In this document: positions 35,857-44,307 of the stretch, in pieces
How the letters are laid out: every line of letters starts with the position of its first letter
How positions within the stretch are numbered: position 1 is the first letter of the stretch
Source of the DNA: Burkholderiales bacterium RIFCSPLOWO2_12_FULL_65_40
Lineage (GTDB): Bacteria > Pseudomonadota > Gammaproteobacteria > Burkholderiales > Burkholderiaceae_C
Assembly: GCA_001770955.1 (NCBI GenBank)
Contig: MESL01000021.1
Location: forward strand, 88,089-152,088
DNA length: 64,000 nt
Direction: 5' to 3'
Position numbers and translations under genes: made by a program
Notes under the pieces: model-generated
The model's database searches: none
Seen by the model: only the letters and a program-made list of their open reading frames with translations
What the model was told of the DNA's origin: nothing

Positions 35857-36768
35857 CTAAGATGTTTCGCCTTTGCGTCCCGCGCCCCGCAGCATGGCGC
35901 GCATGTCCTGCAGCGAAACGGCGCTGTGCTCGGCCACCGGAACCCGGCGCGCGGGTTTGAACGCATGGCCGTACACAATCTCGAAGGTCAGCGCCAGATG
36001 CCCGTCCTGCGCGGGATCAGCCAGGTGCTCGGTGAGCGCTTGCAACAGCCGCCCATGCCAGCCCCGCCCACGCAGCGCAGGAAAACGCTGCGGATGCAGG
36101 TTGACCCCGAGTTCACGCAACTCCTGCAGCAGGCGTTCAGCCGTGGGGAAGGTCAGCGTGATGCGCTCCATGTCCATCACCGGTTCGGCAAAACCCGCCT
36201 CGATCAGCATGTCACCCCAATCGTGCATGTCGGTGAACGCATGGCCCGGGGCGGGCCAGCCCAACGCAGCGTAAACAGCACGCAACTCGCGCAGCGAGTC
36301 GGGCCCGAGGCAGGAGAACATCAGATAGCCATCGACCGCCAGCGCCTGGTTCCACTGCGCGATCAATGCCTGCGGGTCGGGCGCCATGTGCAGCGCCATG
36401 TTGGCCCAGAGCATCTGCACCCCTGCCGGGGCGGGTTGCTCGAAATGCACTCGCCCGCCCTTCCAGCGGGCGGCGTTCCACCAGGGGGCTGTCAGCGCGC
36501 TGGCGGCATGGGGCCGCATCGGCGCCGAGGTTTCGACAACATAGCAAACGGCGTCCGGGTACCGCTGGCGTACCAGCGCATGGCCCTGCAAACCGCCTCG
36601 CACGGCATCCCAGTGGCACCAGGCGGCCGGCGCCTCGCGAATCCATTGCAGACGCGACTCCATGCGCCGAGCCACTTCCTCGTGCAGCCAGGGCGAATGG
36701 GCAGGAGCGGCGGCATGCCAGCGGCTGGCGGCAACGGGATCGATCGTGGGGGGGCGCTCTGACGGCAT
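35857..36768 (-). CDS. SAM-dependent methyltransferase, BioC-like
   Basis: The 303-residue protein has the class I methyltransferase layout of BioC (malonyl-ACP O-methyltransferase of biotin synthesis): PVAASRWHAAAPAHSPWLHEEVARRM at the start resembles the BioC opening, the SAM motif region follows (CHWDAVRG ... YVVETS), and WANMALHMAPDPQALIAQW fits the late motif. The first glycine-rich SAM motif is poorly conserved, so activity is not certain. It is divergent from comF, a common neighbour of bioC. Start 36768 is chosen; upstream in-frame codons overlap comF. Confidence 0.75.
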   Translation of the reverse strand: MPSERPPTIDPVAASRWHAAAPAHSPWLHEEVARRMESRLQWIREAPAAWCHWDAVRGGLQGHALVRQRYPDAVCYVVETSAPMRPHAASALTAPWWNAARWKGGRVHFEQPAPAGVQMLWANMALHMAPDPQALIAQWNQALAVDGYLMFSCLGPDSLRELRAVYAALGWPAPGHAFTDMHDWGDMLIEAGFAEPVMDMERITLTFPTAERLLQELRELGVNLHPQRFPALRGRGWHGRLLQALTEHLADPAQDGHLALTFEIVYGHAFKPARRVPVAEHSAVSLQDMRAMLRGAGRKGETS

Positions 36769-36811
36769 GGTGTGGGGAAACGAATGGAAAGCGCCTATAT
36801 TGGACACCATC

Positions 36812-37537
36812 ATGTTGGGCCCGATTGCCACAGGGATATCCACGCGCCTGCACGCCTTGGCGGCTCGCCTGCCGAGCCAGTGCGCGGTCTGCCACGCCTG
36901 GCCCGCGCAGCGGGTGTGCGACGCCTGCGCGGCCCGCTTCGCCCAGCCCCGCACCCGTTGCGAGACCTGTGCCTTGCCCCTCGCGTCCGGCACACGGCGC
37001 TGCGGGGCCTGCCTGCGCCACCCGCCCGCCCTGGCGGCCTGCGTGGCGGCGGTGGACTACGGCTACCCCTGGGCCGACCTGCTGGCGCAATTCAAGTTCC
37101 AGGGCGACCCCGGCTGGGCCGCCACCCTGGCCACACTGCTGCGCAGCACGCCCTGGGCCGAGCCGCTGCTCGAATCCGCAGACCTGGTCCTGCCCGTGCC
37201 GCTGTCGCGCGAGCGCCTGCGCGAGCGCGGATTCAACCAGTCGCTGCTGCTGGCCCGCCACCTGGCGCCGCGCAAGACCGATGCCAACCTGCTGCTGCGC
37301 CTGCGCGACACCCCCGCCCAAAGCGGTCTTTCGCGCTCACAGCGCCTGCGCAACCTGCAAGGTGTGTTTGCCGTCGAACCGCTGCGCGCAGCCCGGGTGC
37401 AGGGCCGACGCATCGTGCTGGTGGACGACGTGATGACCACCGGCGCCACGCTGGACGCTGCAGCCATGGCCCTGCGGCACGCGGGCGCACACCATGTGGC
37501 GGCCCTGGTGGTGGCGCGGACCGAAGCGCATGCCTGA
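36812..37537 (+). CDS. ComF family phosphoribosyltransferase-like protein
   Basis: The 241-residue protein has an N-terminal four-Cys zinc cluster (CAVC, CDAC, CETC, CGAC between about 23 and 69) and a type I phosphoribosyltransferase fold. The PRPP loop reads RIVLVDDVMTTGATLDAA, and RERGFNQSLLLAR is the ComF signature. In competent bacteria ComF helps single-stranded DNA uptake; in others its role is open. Start 36812 gives the usual length. It lies 58 bp before trmL. Confidence 0.9.
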   Translation: MLGPIATGISTRLHALAARLPSQCAVCHAWPAQRVCDACAARFAQPRTRCETCALPLASGTRRCGACLRHPPALAACVAAVDYGYPWADLLAQFKFQGDPGWAATLATLLRSTPWAEPLLESADLVLPVPLSRERLRERGFNQSLLLARHLAPRKTDANLLLRLRDTPAQSGLSRSQRLRNLQGVFAVEPLRAARVQGRRIVLVDDVMTTGATLDAAAMALRHAGAHHVAALVVARTEAHA

Positions 37538-37595
37538 TACGCCTTCTTACGATGCCGGCCCCCACGGCCCACGCACCGAACCGACAATAGGCGCC

Positions 37596-38090
37596 ATGTT
37601 TCATATCGTTCTGGTCGAGCCTGAAATCCCCCCCAACACGGGTAACGTGATCCGGCTGGCTGCCAACACGGGCTGCACCCTGCATCTGATCGAACCGCTG
37701 GGTTTTTCGATGGAAGACCGGCTCATGCGCCGCGCGGGGCTGGATTACCACGAATACGCACAGGTGCTGCGCCACCCCGGCTGGACGGCGTTCCTGCGGG
37801 CCGCCCAGCCCGATGCCACGCGCATGTTTGCGCTCACCACCCACGGCACCCAGACGGTGTTCGACAACTGCTTCCTTCCGGGCGACTGGCTGGTGTTCGG
37901 CGCCGAGACGCGCGGCCTGCCGCCCGAGCTGCGTGAAACCTTCGCACCGGCCCAGCAACTGCGGCTGCCCATGGTGCCGGGCCAGCGCAGCCTGAACCTG
38001 TCGAACGCGGTGGCCGTGACGGTGTTCGAAGCCTGGCGGCAAAACAGCTTTGCGCTGACCTCTCCCCAGACCCTCGCACCGGCAGTCTGA
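37596..38090 (+). CDS. trmL: tRNA (cytidine(34)-2'-O)-methyltransferase TrmL
   Basis: Methylates the wobble base ribose of two leucine tRNAs. The 164-residue SPOUT protein has PEIPPNTGNVIRLAANTG (about 9-26), the knot motifs FGAETRGLPPEL (about 99-110) and LPMVPGQRSLNLSNAVAV (about 128-145). Length is right for TrmL. The start MFHIVLVEPE is the family start. Convergent with the LysR gene. Confidence 0.94.
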   Translation: MFHIVLVEPEIPPNTGNVIRLAANTGCTLHLIEPLGFSMEDRLMRRAGLDYHEYAQVLRHPGWTAFLRAAQPDATRMFALTTHGTQTVFDNCFLPGDWLVFGAETRGLPPELRETFAPAQQLRLPMVPGQRSLNLSNAVAVTVFEAWRQNSFALTSPQTLAPAV

Positions 38091-38093
38091 GCC

Positions 38094-39032
38094 TCAGACC
38101 GCCGGACCGCCCTCGCGCTGGGCCACGGCCTGGGGTGTCTGCTCGATCACGAAATCGAGAAATGCCTTGGTGCGCGCAGGCATCAGGCGCCGCGTGGGCA
38201 GCGCGGCATACACGGTGTAGCGCGAGTGCAGCCAGTCGGGCAGCACATGCACCAGCGCACCACTGGCCAGGTAGGGCGCTGCCAGCAGGCGCGCCATCAC
38301 GGCCACGCCCAGGCCGTCGAGTGCGGCGCGCAGCAGCAGGTCGGTGCTGACCGACTGCAGGGCCACCGGCACGTCCACCTCCTGCGCGCGGGCGTCGCCC
38401 TGCACGGACTGCAGGCGCAGACGCCGCCCCGCCTGCGCACCCGCCAGCTGGCCGTTGTCACGCAGGTACTCGTGCCGCACCAGATCCTCGGGTTGCCGGG
38501 GCACCCCCATGCGCTGCAGATAGCCGGGCGCGGCCACCACGATGGCTTCTCCGTGCAGCAGGGTGCGGGCCACGATGTTGCCGTCGTAGTCCTCCGGCAC
38601 CACCATCAGGGTCAGGTCGAACGCCTCCACCCGGGTGGAGACCGAGTTGTCGGTCGCGATGTCGAGCAGCAGCCGGGGGTGGCGTGCACGCCAGGGCGCC
38701 ATCAGCGGAGCGAGAAAGTACGTGGCCAGCACCGGGGGTGCCAGCACATGCACCGTGCCCTGCAGGTCGCGCGTGCTGGCGGCGGCGGCCGCCTCGGCAT
38801 CCTCGATCTCGTACAGGATGGCGCGCACGCGCAGCAAATAGGCCTGCCCTGCAGCGGTGAGCGCGACCTTGCGTGTGGTGCGCTGCAGCAGCCGAGTGTT
38901 CAGATGCTGCTCCAGCTCGGCCACCATGCGCGTGACCACCGGGGGCGACATGTCCATGGCGCGCGCGGCAGCGGCAAATCCGCCCTCGTCCACGACACGA
39001 GCGAACACCTTCATGGCTTGCAGGCGGTCCAT
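38094..39032 (-). CDS. LysR family transcriptional regulator
   Basis: The 312-residue protein has the N-terminal LysR helix-turn-helix (MDRLQAMKVFARVVDEGGFA, then VTRMVAELEQHLNTRLLQRTTRK) and a periplasmic-binding-type effector domain. The target is unknown: the gene lies alone, with a family 2 repeat on its upstream side and a MaoC gene beyond in the same direction. No divergent partner, the usual hint for LysR targets, is present. Confidence 0.92.
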   Translation of the reverse strand: MDRLQAMKVFARVVDEGGFAAAARAMDMSPPVVTRMVAELEQHLNTRLLQRTTRKVALTAAGQAYLLRVRAILYEIEDAEAAAAASTRDLQGTVHVLAPPVLATYFLAPLMAPWRARHPRLLLDIATDNSVSTRVEAFDLTLMVVPEDYDGNIVARTLLHGEAIVVAAPGYLQRMGVPRQPEDLVRHEYLRDNGQLAGAQAGRRLRLQSVQGDARAQEVDVPVALQSVSTDLLLRAALDGLGVAVMARLLAAPYLASGALVHVLPDWLHSRYTVYAALPTRRLMPARTKAFLDFVIEQTPQAVAQREGGPAV

Positions 39033-39059
39033 GGTTCAGTCCCCCCACTCTGCATTGGG

Positions 39060-39182
39060 CACGGTCCAGGCCAGCAGCCACCGCGCAAGGGCCGCCCCGC
39101 CGCGCTGGTGGCGTCCCCCTTCCCCGCATCGCGCAGCGATGCGAGAGAGAAGGGGGAAGCGGCGCAGCCGCTCAGGGGGTTG
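39060..39182 (+). repeat. Dispersed repeat family 2, copy B
   Basis: Fills the gap between the LysR gene and the MaoC gene. It shares GCCACCGCGCAAGGGCCGCC, GGTGGCGTCCCCCTTCCCC, the palindrome CATCGCGCAGCGATG, GAGAGAAGGGGGAAG and CAGGGGGTTGG with copy A, in the same orientation. GGCTGCGCCGC-type and CCCCCTTC/GAAGGGGG arms give a branched hairpin. Confidence 0.88.
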
Positions 39183-39187
39183 GCACC

Positions 39188-39652
39188 CTATACCGCTGCG
39201 CCGTAGCTGCGCGAAAGCGACTCGGCCACGCAGGCCGGCTTGTCGCCCCCCTCGCGCTCCACGGTCACCAGCCAGGTCATCTGCATGCCGTCGGGCTGCA
39301 ACGCCTCGGTGGCCTGCAGCGTCATGCGGGCGCGCACGCGGCTGCCCACGGGCACCGGCGAGGTGAAGCGCACGCGGTTGAGACCATAGTTCACGCCCAT
39401 GCGGGCGCCTTCGATGTGGATTGCCAGCTCGAAAAAGCGCGGAATCAGCGACAGCGTGAGAAAGCCGTGCGCGATTGGCGCGCCGAACGGCCCCGCCTTG
39501 GCGCGCTCCGGGTCCACATGGATCCACTGGTGGTCGCCCGTGGCCTGGGCGAACAGGTTGACCTGCTCCTGCGTGATGGTGATCCAGTCGGTCACGGCGA
39601 CTTCCTGGCCCACGCAGGCGCTCACTTCGGAATACGAATGAAAGGTTTTCAT
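39188..39652 (-). CDS. MaoC-like (R)-specific enoyl-CoA hydratase
   Basis: The 154-residue hot-dog-fold protein has the hydratase 2 motif FAQATGDHQWIHVDPERA with catalytic Asp40 and His45, followed by GPFGAPIAHGFLTLSL. It hydrates trans-2-enoyl-CoA, for example to feed polyhydroxyalkanoate or fatty-acid pathways. Start 39652 (MKTFHSYSEV) is the family start. Neighbours give no pathway hint. Confidence 0.92.
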   Translation of the reverse strand: MKTFHSYSEVSACVGQEVAVTDWITITQEQVNLFAQATGDHQWIHVDPERAKAGPFGAPIAHGFLTLSLIPRFFELAIHIEGARMGVNYGLNRVRFTSPVPVGSRVRARMTLQATEALQPDGMQMTWLVTVEREGGDKPACVAESLSRSYGAAV

Positions 39653-39721
39653 GGCCGCAATGTAGCGCCGCGCCCGCATGCGCGATGTCTGCCGGGCGAC
39701 AGCCGGTGGCCCCCGGGCCGC

Positions 39722-40339
39722 TCACGCGTCCAGCCATGCGCAGATGCCCTGCCATTGCTCCAGGTCGCGCGCCACGCGGCCCGGTGCCACGTCGAACAAC
39801 GTGATGCCATGCGCCGCGAGGTGGATGTAGTTCTGTGTGTCGCGCAGATAGCCCAGCACGGGAAAGCCCAGGCTGTCGACAAAGTGGTGCAGCTGCTCGG
39901 CCGCGCGCGTGCGCTGGTCCACACGCATGCCCACGATGCCCACCTCGGCCCGCCCGGCGCGGCGGTGCGCGGCCAGCTGGTCGAGAAATTCGCGCGTGGC
40001 GAAGATGTCGAACACGCTGGGCTGCAGGGGCACGATGATCTTGTCGGCCTGCTTGAGCACATCGCCCAGGCGCCAGCCGTGCAAGCCTGCGGGCGTGTCA
40101 AGCACCGCATGGCTGGCCTCGCGGGGCGGGCGCGAAATCATGTCGGAGGTTGCATCCCACAGCCCGATGGGCCGCGCCGCCGGCGGGCGCAGGCCCAGCC
40201 AGAGCCGCGCGGACTGCTGGCGATCCACGTCGCCCAGCACCACCGCATGGCCCTGGCGCGCCCAGTAGCCCGCGATATTCGTCGCCAGCGTGGACTTGCC
40301 CACGCCGCCCTTCGGATTGGCCACTACAACCACTGGCAT
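39722..40339 (-). CDS. ParA/MinD family ATPase without a ParB partner
   Basis: The 205-residue protein has the deviant Walker A KGGVGKST (about residues 10-17), the Asp of VDRQQSARLWL (Walker A') and VLDTPAGLHGW (Walker B). ParA-type ATPases form dynamic gradients to place cargo such as chromosomes, plasmids or protein clusters. No ParB gene or parS-like repeat is visible near it, so the cargo is unknown. It is short for a chromosomal ParA and has no N-terminal HTH. Confidence 0.9.
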   Translation of the reverse strand: MPVVVVANPKGGVGKSTLATNIAGYWARQGHAVVLGDVDRQQSARLWLGLRPPAARPIGLWDATSDMISRPPREASHAVLDTPAGLHGWRLGDVLKQADKIIVPLQPSVFDIFATREFLDQLAAHRRAGRAEVGIVGMRVDQRTRAAEQLHHFVDSLGFPVLGYLRDTQNYIHLAAHGITLFDVAPGRVARDLEQWQGICAWLDA

Positions 40340-40377
40340 GGGGACCTCCTTGCAATCAGTCGCGGAAAATTATCAAC

Positions 40378-40435
40378 AAAATATGCCTCTAACGCCCTGA
40401 ATAAAAGCGCTAACAGCTATATGAACAATAGCAAC
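40378..40435 (-). repeat. Dispersed repeat family 1, copy f
   Basis: Read on the minus strand: GTTGCTATTGTTCATATAGC, then TGTTAGCGCTTTTATTCAGG, then GCGTTAGAGGCATATTTT. It lies between the LysE-type gene and the ParA start, so the parA promoter must lie in or next to it. Closest to copy b. Confidence 0.82.
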
Positions 40436-40445
40436 ACACCATCCA

Positions 40446-41084
40446 TCAGGCGTGCTGGCCGCCGCGTTTGACGAAAAACAGCCCGGCTCCCACCGCCATC
40501 AGCAAGCCGCCAAACACCCGATTCTGCATACGCACGGCACGGGCGCTGCGCATCAGGCGGCGCAAGGCGCTGGCGCCCGCAGCGTAGCCGTGCATCACCA
40601 CCACGTCCACCGTCACCGTGGTGGCAGCCATCACCGCCAGCTGCGTCCACAGCGGGCGGGACTCGGTCATGAACTGGGGCAGCACGGCCACCATGAAGAT
40701 GATGCCCTTGGGGTTGGTGGCGTTGGTCAGAAACCCGGTCAGGCAGCGCTTCTGCCAAGGGCCGGCAGGAGCCTGCTCGTCGCCCTGCAGGGGGGAGGCA
40801 TCGCCCGCGCGCCACTGCGAAAAGCCCACATAGATGAGGTAGCAGGCGCCCAGCACCTTCACGATGCTGAAGGCCAGCTCGGAAGCCAGCAGCAACGAAC
40901 CCACGCCCGCGCCCGCGATCAGCAGAATGAGCAGCAGGCCCAGCTGCAGACCCAGAATGGTGGCGCCGGTTTTGCGCACGCCATACGACAGGCCATGGCT
41001 CATGGACAGCACGGCGCCCGAACCGGGCGACACCGCGATCAGGCACGATGCCGCAAAGAAAGCCAGCCAGGTCTGCAAGTCCAT
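40446..41084 (-). CDS. LysE/RhtB family amino-acid exporter
   Basis: Inner-membrane exporter of 212 residues with six helices. The family opening is seen: FFAASCLIAVSPGSGAVLSMSHGLSYGVRKT (GPG-type motif as SPGSG), then LGACYLIYVGFSQW and LTNATNPKGIIFMVAVLPQF. The substrate is probably an amino acid or analogue and cannot be told. Start 41084 (MDLQTWL) is the family start; a longer frame adds 19 residues. Confidence 0.92.
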   Translation of the reverse strand: MDLQTWLAFFAASCLIAVSPGSGAVLSMSHGLSYGVRKTGATILGLQLGLLLILLIAGAGVGSLLLASELAFSIVKVLGACYLIYVGFSQWRAGDASPLQGDEQAPAGPWQKRCLTGFLTNATNPKGIIFMVAVLPQFMTESRPLWTQLAVMAATTVTVDVVVMHGYAAGASALRRLMRSARAVRMQNRVFGGLLMAVGAGLFFVKRGGQHA

Positions 41085-41255
41085 GAAACGCACCATCCGA
41101 AAAACACACGAGGGCTGGCATCTTAGCAACGCCGACCGCACCGCGCCGGTGCGCCCCCGCTACGCCGAGTGCCGCAGGCACAGGGTCTGTCCCATGGGCT
41201 GTGCGGCACGGGCAAGCCGCAGCGGCGAAGGGAAGACTTCCACCGCAGTTTGAAG

Positions 41256-41299
41256 CAAAAAGAGCTGCCAGCGCCCACTCACAGGGCGTCGGCAGCTCT
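41256..41299 (-). terminator. Rho-independent terminator of the Bug/pca cluster
   Basis: On the minus strand AGAGCTGCC and GGCAGCTCT pair, with an inner CGCCC/GGGCG stem, then TTTTTGC. It lies just after the stop of the receptor gene at 41319. Its sequence resembles the arms of dispersed repeat family 1 and may derive from it. Confidence 0.88.
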
Positions 41300-41318
41300 G
41301 ATTTCAGTAGCTAACGGT

Positions 41319-42311
41319 TCAGTCGAGGCTGGCGCCCGACTCCTTGACCACCTTGCCCCACTTCAGGCTTTCCTTCTGGATGAAGTCGGCAAACTGGGCG
41401 GGTGTCTCGTTGGCGGGTTCACCGCCCTGGTCGTCGATCTTCTTCTTCACCTCGGCATTGGCCAGCACCTTGGACAGGGCCGTGCTGATCTTGGCCAGCA
41501 CCGGCGCAGGGGTGGCGGCCGGGGCAAACAGGCCGAACCACGACGTGGCCTCGTAGCCGGGCACGCCGGCCTCGGCGATGGTCGGCACGTCGGGCAGGTC
41601 GGCCGAGCGCTTGGCGGTGGAGATGGCGATGGCGCGCAGCTTGCCGCCGCGCACATGCGGAATCACCGAGGGCAGGTTGTCGAACATGATCGAGATCTGG
41701 CCGCCCAGCAGGTCGCTCACGGCCGGAGCGCTGCCCTTGTAGGGGACATGCACCATGTCCACCTTGGTCATGCTCTTGAACAGCTCGCCCGACAGGTGGG
41801 GCGAGGCGCCGTTGCCCGGCGAGCCGAAGTTGATCTTGCCGGGGTTGGCCTTGGCGTAGGCAATCATTTCCTGCACCGTCTTGAACGGCTGCGAGGGGTG
41901 TGCCACGAGCAGGTTGGGCACCATGGCCACGCGCGTCAGCGGGGCAAAGTCCTTGATCGGGTCGTAGGGCAGCTTCTTGTACAGCGCGGCGTTGATGGCG
42001 TGCGTGCCCACCGTGCCCATGAACAGGGTATGGCCGTCGGCCGCAGCCTTGGCGGCGAAGGCGGCGCCGATGTTGCCCCCCGCGCCGGCCTTGTTCTCCA
42101 CCACCACGGGCTGGCCCAGCTCGGTGGAGAGGTACTGGCCCACCAGGCGCGCCAGGATGTCGGTGGTGCCGCCCGCCGCAAACGGCACGACGATGGTGAT
42201 GGGCTTGGTGGGGTAGTTCTGCGCAGCAGCGCCCAGGGGCAGCGTGGCCGTTGCGGCCAGTGCGATGGCGCCCAGAACGGCGCGGCGGGTGGTGCGGGTG
42301 ACGTGGGACAT
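41319..42311 (-). CDS. Tripartite tricarboxylate transporter substrate-binding protein (Bug family)
   Basis: Periplasmic receptor of 330 residues. It has a Tat-like or Sec signal (TRTTRRAVLGAIALAATATLP, twin Arg) followed by YPTKPITIVVPFAAGGTTD, QPVVVENKAGAGGNIGAA and VHVPYKGSAPAVSDLLGGQ. It is the last gene of the run pcaI-pcaJ-pcaF-receptor, so its ligand may be an aromatic acid or dicarboxylate that feeds this pathway (inferred). Start 42311 has GGAG upstream. A strong terminator follows. Confidence 0.92.
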   Translation of the reverse strand: MSHVTRTTRRAVLGAIALAATATLPLGAAAQNYPTKPITIVVPFAAGGTTDILARLVGQYLSTELGQPVVVENKAGAGGNIGAAFAAKAAADGHTLFMGTVGTHAINAALYKKLPYDPIKDFAPLTRVAMVPNLLVAHPSQPFKTVQEMIAYAKANPGKINFGSPGNGASPHLSGELFKSMTKVDMVHVPYKGSAPAVSDLLGGQISIMFDNLPSVIPHVRGGKLRAIAISTAKRSADLPDVPTIAEAGVPGYEATSWFGLFAPAATPAPVLAKISTALSKVLANAEVKKKIDDQGGEPANETPAQFADFIQKESLKWGKVVKESGASLD

Positions 42312-42365
42312 GGTGGCTCCTGCTTTCAAGGGTGGAAGGGGGTGGTGAAGATCAGGCGGGCACGC

Positions 42366-43568
42366 TCACACGCGCTCCAGAATCACGGCAATGCCCTGCC
42401 CCACGCCAATGCACATGGTGCACAGCGCGTACTTGCCGCCCGTGGCGTGCAGGCGGTTGACGGCCGTGGTCGCCAGACGGGCGCCGCTGGCCCCCAGCGG
42501 GTGGCCCAGCGCAATGGCGCCGCCCCAGGCGTTGACGCGGGCGTCGTCGTCTTTCAGGCCCAGTGCGCGCAGCACGGCCAAGCCCTGGGCTGCGAAGGCT
42601 TCGTTGAGTTCGATCACGTCCATGTGGTCGATGCTCAATCCCGTCTGCGCCAGCACCTTGAGCGTGGCGGGCGTGGGGCCAAAGCCCATGATGCGCGGCG
42701 CCACGCCGGCCGTGGCCATGCCGACCACGCGGGCGCGCGGGGTCAGGCCGTTCTTCGCGGCGCTGGCTTCGTTGGCCAGCAGCAGGGCGCAGGCGCCGTC
42801 GTTCACGCCCGAGGCGTTGCCGGCGGTGACGCTGCCGTCCTGCCGCACCACGCCCTTGAGCTTGGCCAGGGCTTCCAGGCTGGTCTCGCGCGGGTGCTCG
42901 TCCTGGCTGACGATGAGGGCGTCGCCCTTCTTCTGCGGGATGTGCACGGGCACGATCTCGCGCGCCAGGTGGCCGGCCTGGATGGCGGCCACGGCGTTCA
43001 ACTGGCTGCGCAGCGCCATGCGGTCCTGGGCTTCGCGTTCGATCTTGAACTCGATGGCGACGTTCTCGGCCGTTTCGGGCATGGAATCGACGCCGTACTT
43101 TTCCTTCATCAGCTTGTTGACAAAGCGCCAGCCGATCGTGGTGTCGTACACCGCGTTGGCGCGCGAGAAGGCGCTTTCTGCCTTGGGCATGACGAAGGGT
43201 GCGCGGCTCATGCTTTCCACGCCGCCGGCGATCATCAATCCGGCTTCACCGGCCTTGATGGCGCGCGCGGCCGTGCCCACGGCGTCCAGGCCCGAGCCGC
43301 ACAGGCGGTTGATGGTGGCGCCGGGCACTTCCACGGGCAGGCCGGCGAGCAGGCTGGCCATGTGGGCGACGTTGCGGTTGTCTTCGCCGGCCTGGTTGGC
43401 ACAGCCATAGAGCACGTCGGTGACGCTGGCCCAGTCCACGCCGGGGTTGCGCTCCATCAGCGCCTTGAGGGGGATGGCACCGAGGTCGTCGGTGCGCACC
43501 GAGCTGAGGGCGCCGCCGTAGCGGCCGATGGGGGTGCGGATGGCGTCGCAGATGAAGGCTTGGGTCAT
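42366..43568 (-). CDS. pcaF: 3-oxoadipyl-CoA thiolase (PcaF)
   Basis: Splits 3-oxoadipyl-CoA into succinyl-CoA and acetyl-CoA, the last step of the beta-ketoadipate pathway. The 400-residue thiolase has the active-site Cys in NRLCGSGLDAV (about residue 90), GGVESMSRAPFV, the His in NEAFAAQ and GHPLGASG, and the late Cys in CTMCIGVGQG. The opening FICDAIRTPIGRYGGALS is characteristic of PcaF-type rather than PhaA-type thiolases. It follows pcaIJ. Confidence 0.93.
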   Translation of the reverse strand: MTQAFICDAIRTPIGRYGGALSSVRTDDLGAIPLKALMERNPGVDWASVTDVLYGCANQAGEDNRNVAHMASLLAGLPVEVPGATINRLCGSGLDAVGTAARAIKAGEAGLMIAGGVESMSRAPFVMPKAESAFSRANAVYDTTIGWRFVNKLMKEKYGVDSMPETAENVAIEFKIEREAQDRMALRSQLNAVAAIQAGHLAREIVPVHIPQKKGDALIVSQDEHPRETSLEALAKLKGVVRQDGSVTAGNASGVNDGACALLLANEASAAKNGLTPRARVVGMATAGVAPRIMGFGPTPATLKVLAQTGLSIDHMDVIELNEAFAAQGLAVLRALGLKDDDARVNAWGGAIALGHPLGASGARLATTAVNRLHATGGKYALCTMCIGVGQGIAVILERV

Positions 43569-43621
43569 GGCTGTCTCCAGAGATCGCGGTGGGTTAAATG
43601 GAATGGTGGGGTGCGCCGGGT

Positions 43622-44272
43622 TCAGGCGGCGGGCCGGATGGGCAGGCCCACCAGGCGTTCGAGTTCGGCGTGGGCCAGGCCCGGCACGGTGTCGATGAGC
43701 TGAAGGCCGTCCGGCGTGCAGGCCAGCGTGCACAGGTCGGTGTAGATGCGCTTGACGCAGGCGATGCCGGTGAGCGGGTAGGTGCAGCGCTCGACCACCT
43801 TGCTCTCGCCCTGCTTGCTCAGCAGGTCCATCATCACCCAGGTCTGCTTGGCACCAATGGCCAGGTCCATGGCACCGCCCACGGCCGGGATGGACCCGGG
43901 CTCGCCCGTGCTCCAGTTGGCCAGGTCGCCCGTGGCACTGACCTGGAAGGCGCCGAGCACGCAGATGTCCAGGTGGCCGCCGCGCATCATGGCAAAGCTG
44001 TCGGCGTGGTGGAAGTACGCGCCGCCCGGCAACAGCGTGACGGGCTGTTTGCCGGCGTTGATGAGGTCGTAGTCCTCGCTGCCGGCGGCCGGTGCCGGGC
44101 CCATGCCCAGAATGCCGTTTTCGCTCTGCAGGATGACCTCGCGGCCCTCGGGGATGTGGTTGGCCACCTGGGTGGGCATGCCGATGCCCAGGTTGACGTA
44201 GGCACCGTCGTGGATGTCTTGCGCCACGCGGCGGGCCAACTCTTCTTTGCTTCGTTTTTGATAGCTGCTCAC
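43622..44272 (-). CDS. pcaJ: 3-oxoadipate CoA-transferase subunit B
   Basis: Beta subunit that, with PcaI, activates 3-oxoadipate with succinyl-CoA. It shows GIGMPTQVANHIPEG, the catalytic Glu in SENGILGMGP and GGAMDLAIGAK. I prefer the GTG at 44272: AAAGGA lies six bases upstream and the product (216 residues) then starts near SYQKRSKEEL as in relatives. An ATG at 44305, two bases after the pcaI stop, would add eleven residues; that stretch is encoded by a copy of dispersed repeat family 1. Confidence 0.88.
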   Translation of the reverse strand: MSSYQKRSKEELARRVAQDIHDGAYVNLGIGMPTQVANHIPEGREVILQSENGILGMGPAPAAGSEDYDLINAGKQPVTLLPGGAYFHHADSFAMMRGGHLDICVLGAFQVSATGDLANWSTGEPGSIPAVGGAMDLAIGAKQTWVMMDLLSKQGESKVVERCTYPLTGIACVKRIYTDLCTLACTPDGLQLIDTVPGLAHAELERLVGLPIRPAA

Positions 44273-44304
44273 GCTTGATCCTTTTGCGTCAGATGGCAAT
44301 TTCA
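44246..44304 (+). repeat. Dispersed repeat family 1, copy h, at the start of pcaJ
   Basis: Plus strand: TTTGCTTCGTTTTTGATAGC, then TGCTCACGCTTGATCCTTTT, then GCGTCAGATGGCAATTT. It aligns with the inverse of copy j (TTGATAGCTGCT core) without gaps, though it is diverged. It covers the pcaI-pcaJ junction and the first codons of pcaJ, and the RBS for the GTG start lies inside it. Confidence 0.6.
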
Positions 44305-44307
44305 TGC

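Noticed and set aside
35833..35863. TTGACA-N19-TAAGAT promoter-like pair on the plus strand
   Set aside because: Spacing is long and it would only transcribe antisense into the methyltransferase gene; no plus-strand gene follows.
41169..43703. An 844-codon open frame antisense to the Bug receptor and pcaF
   Set aside because: No motif or RBS; the genes on the other strand are unambiguous.
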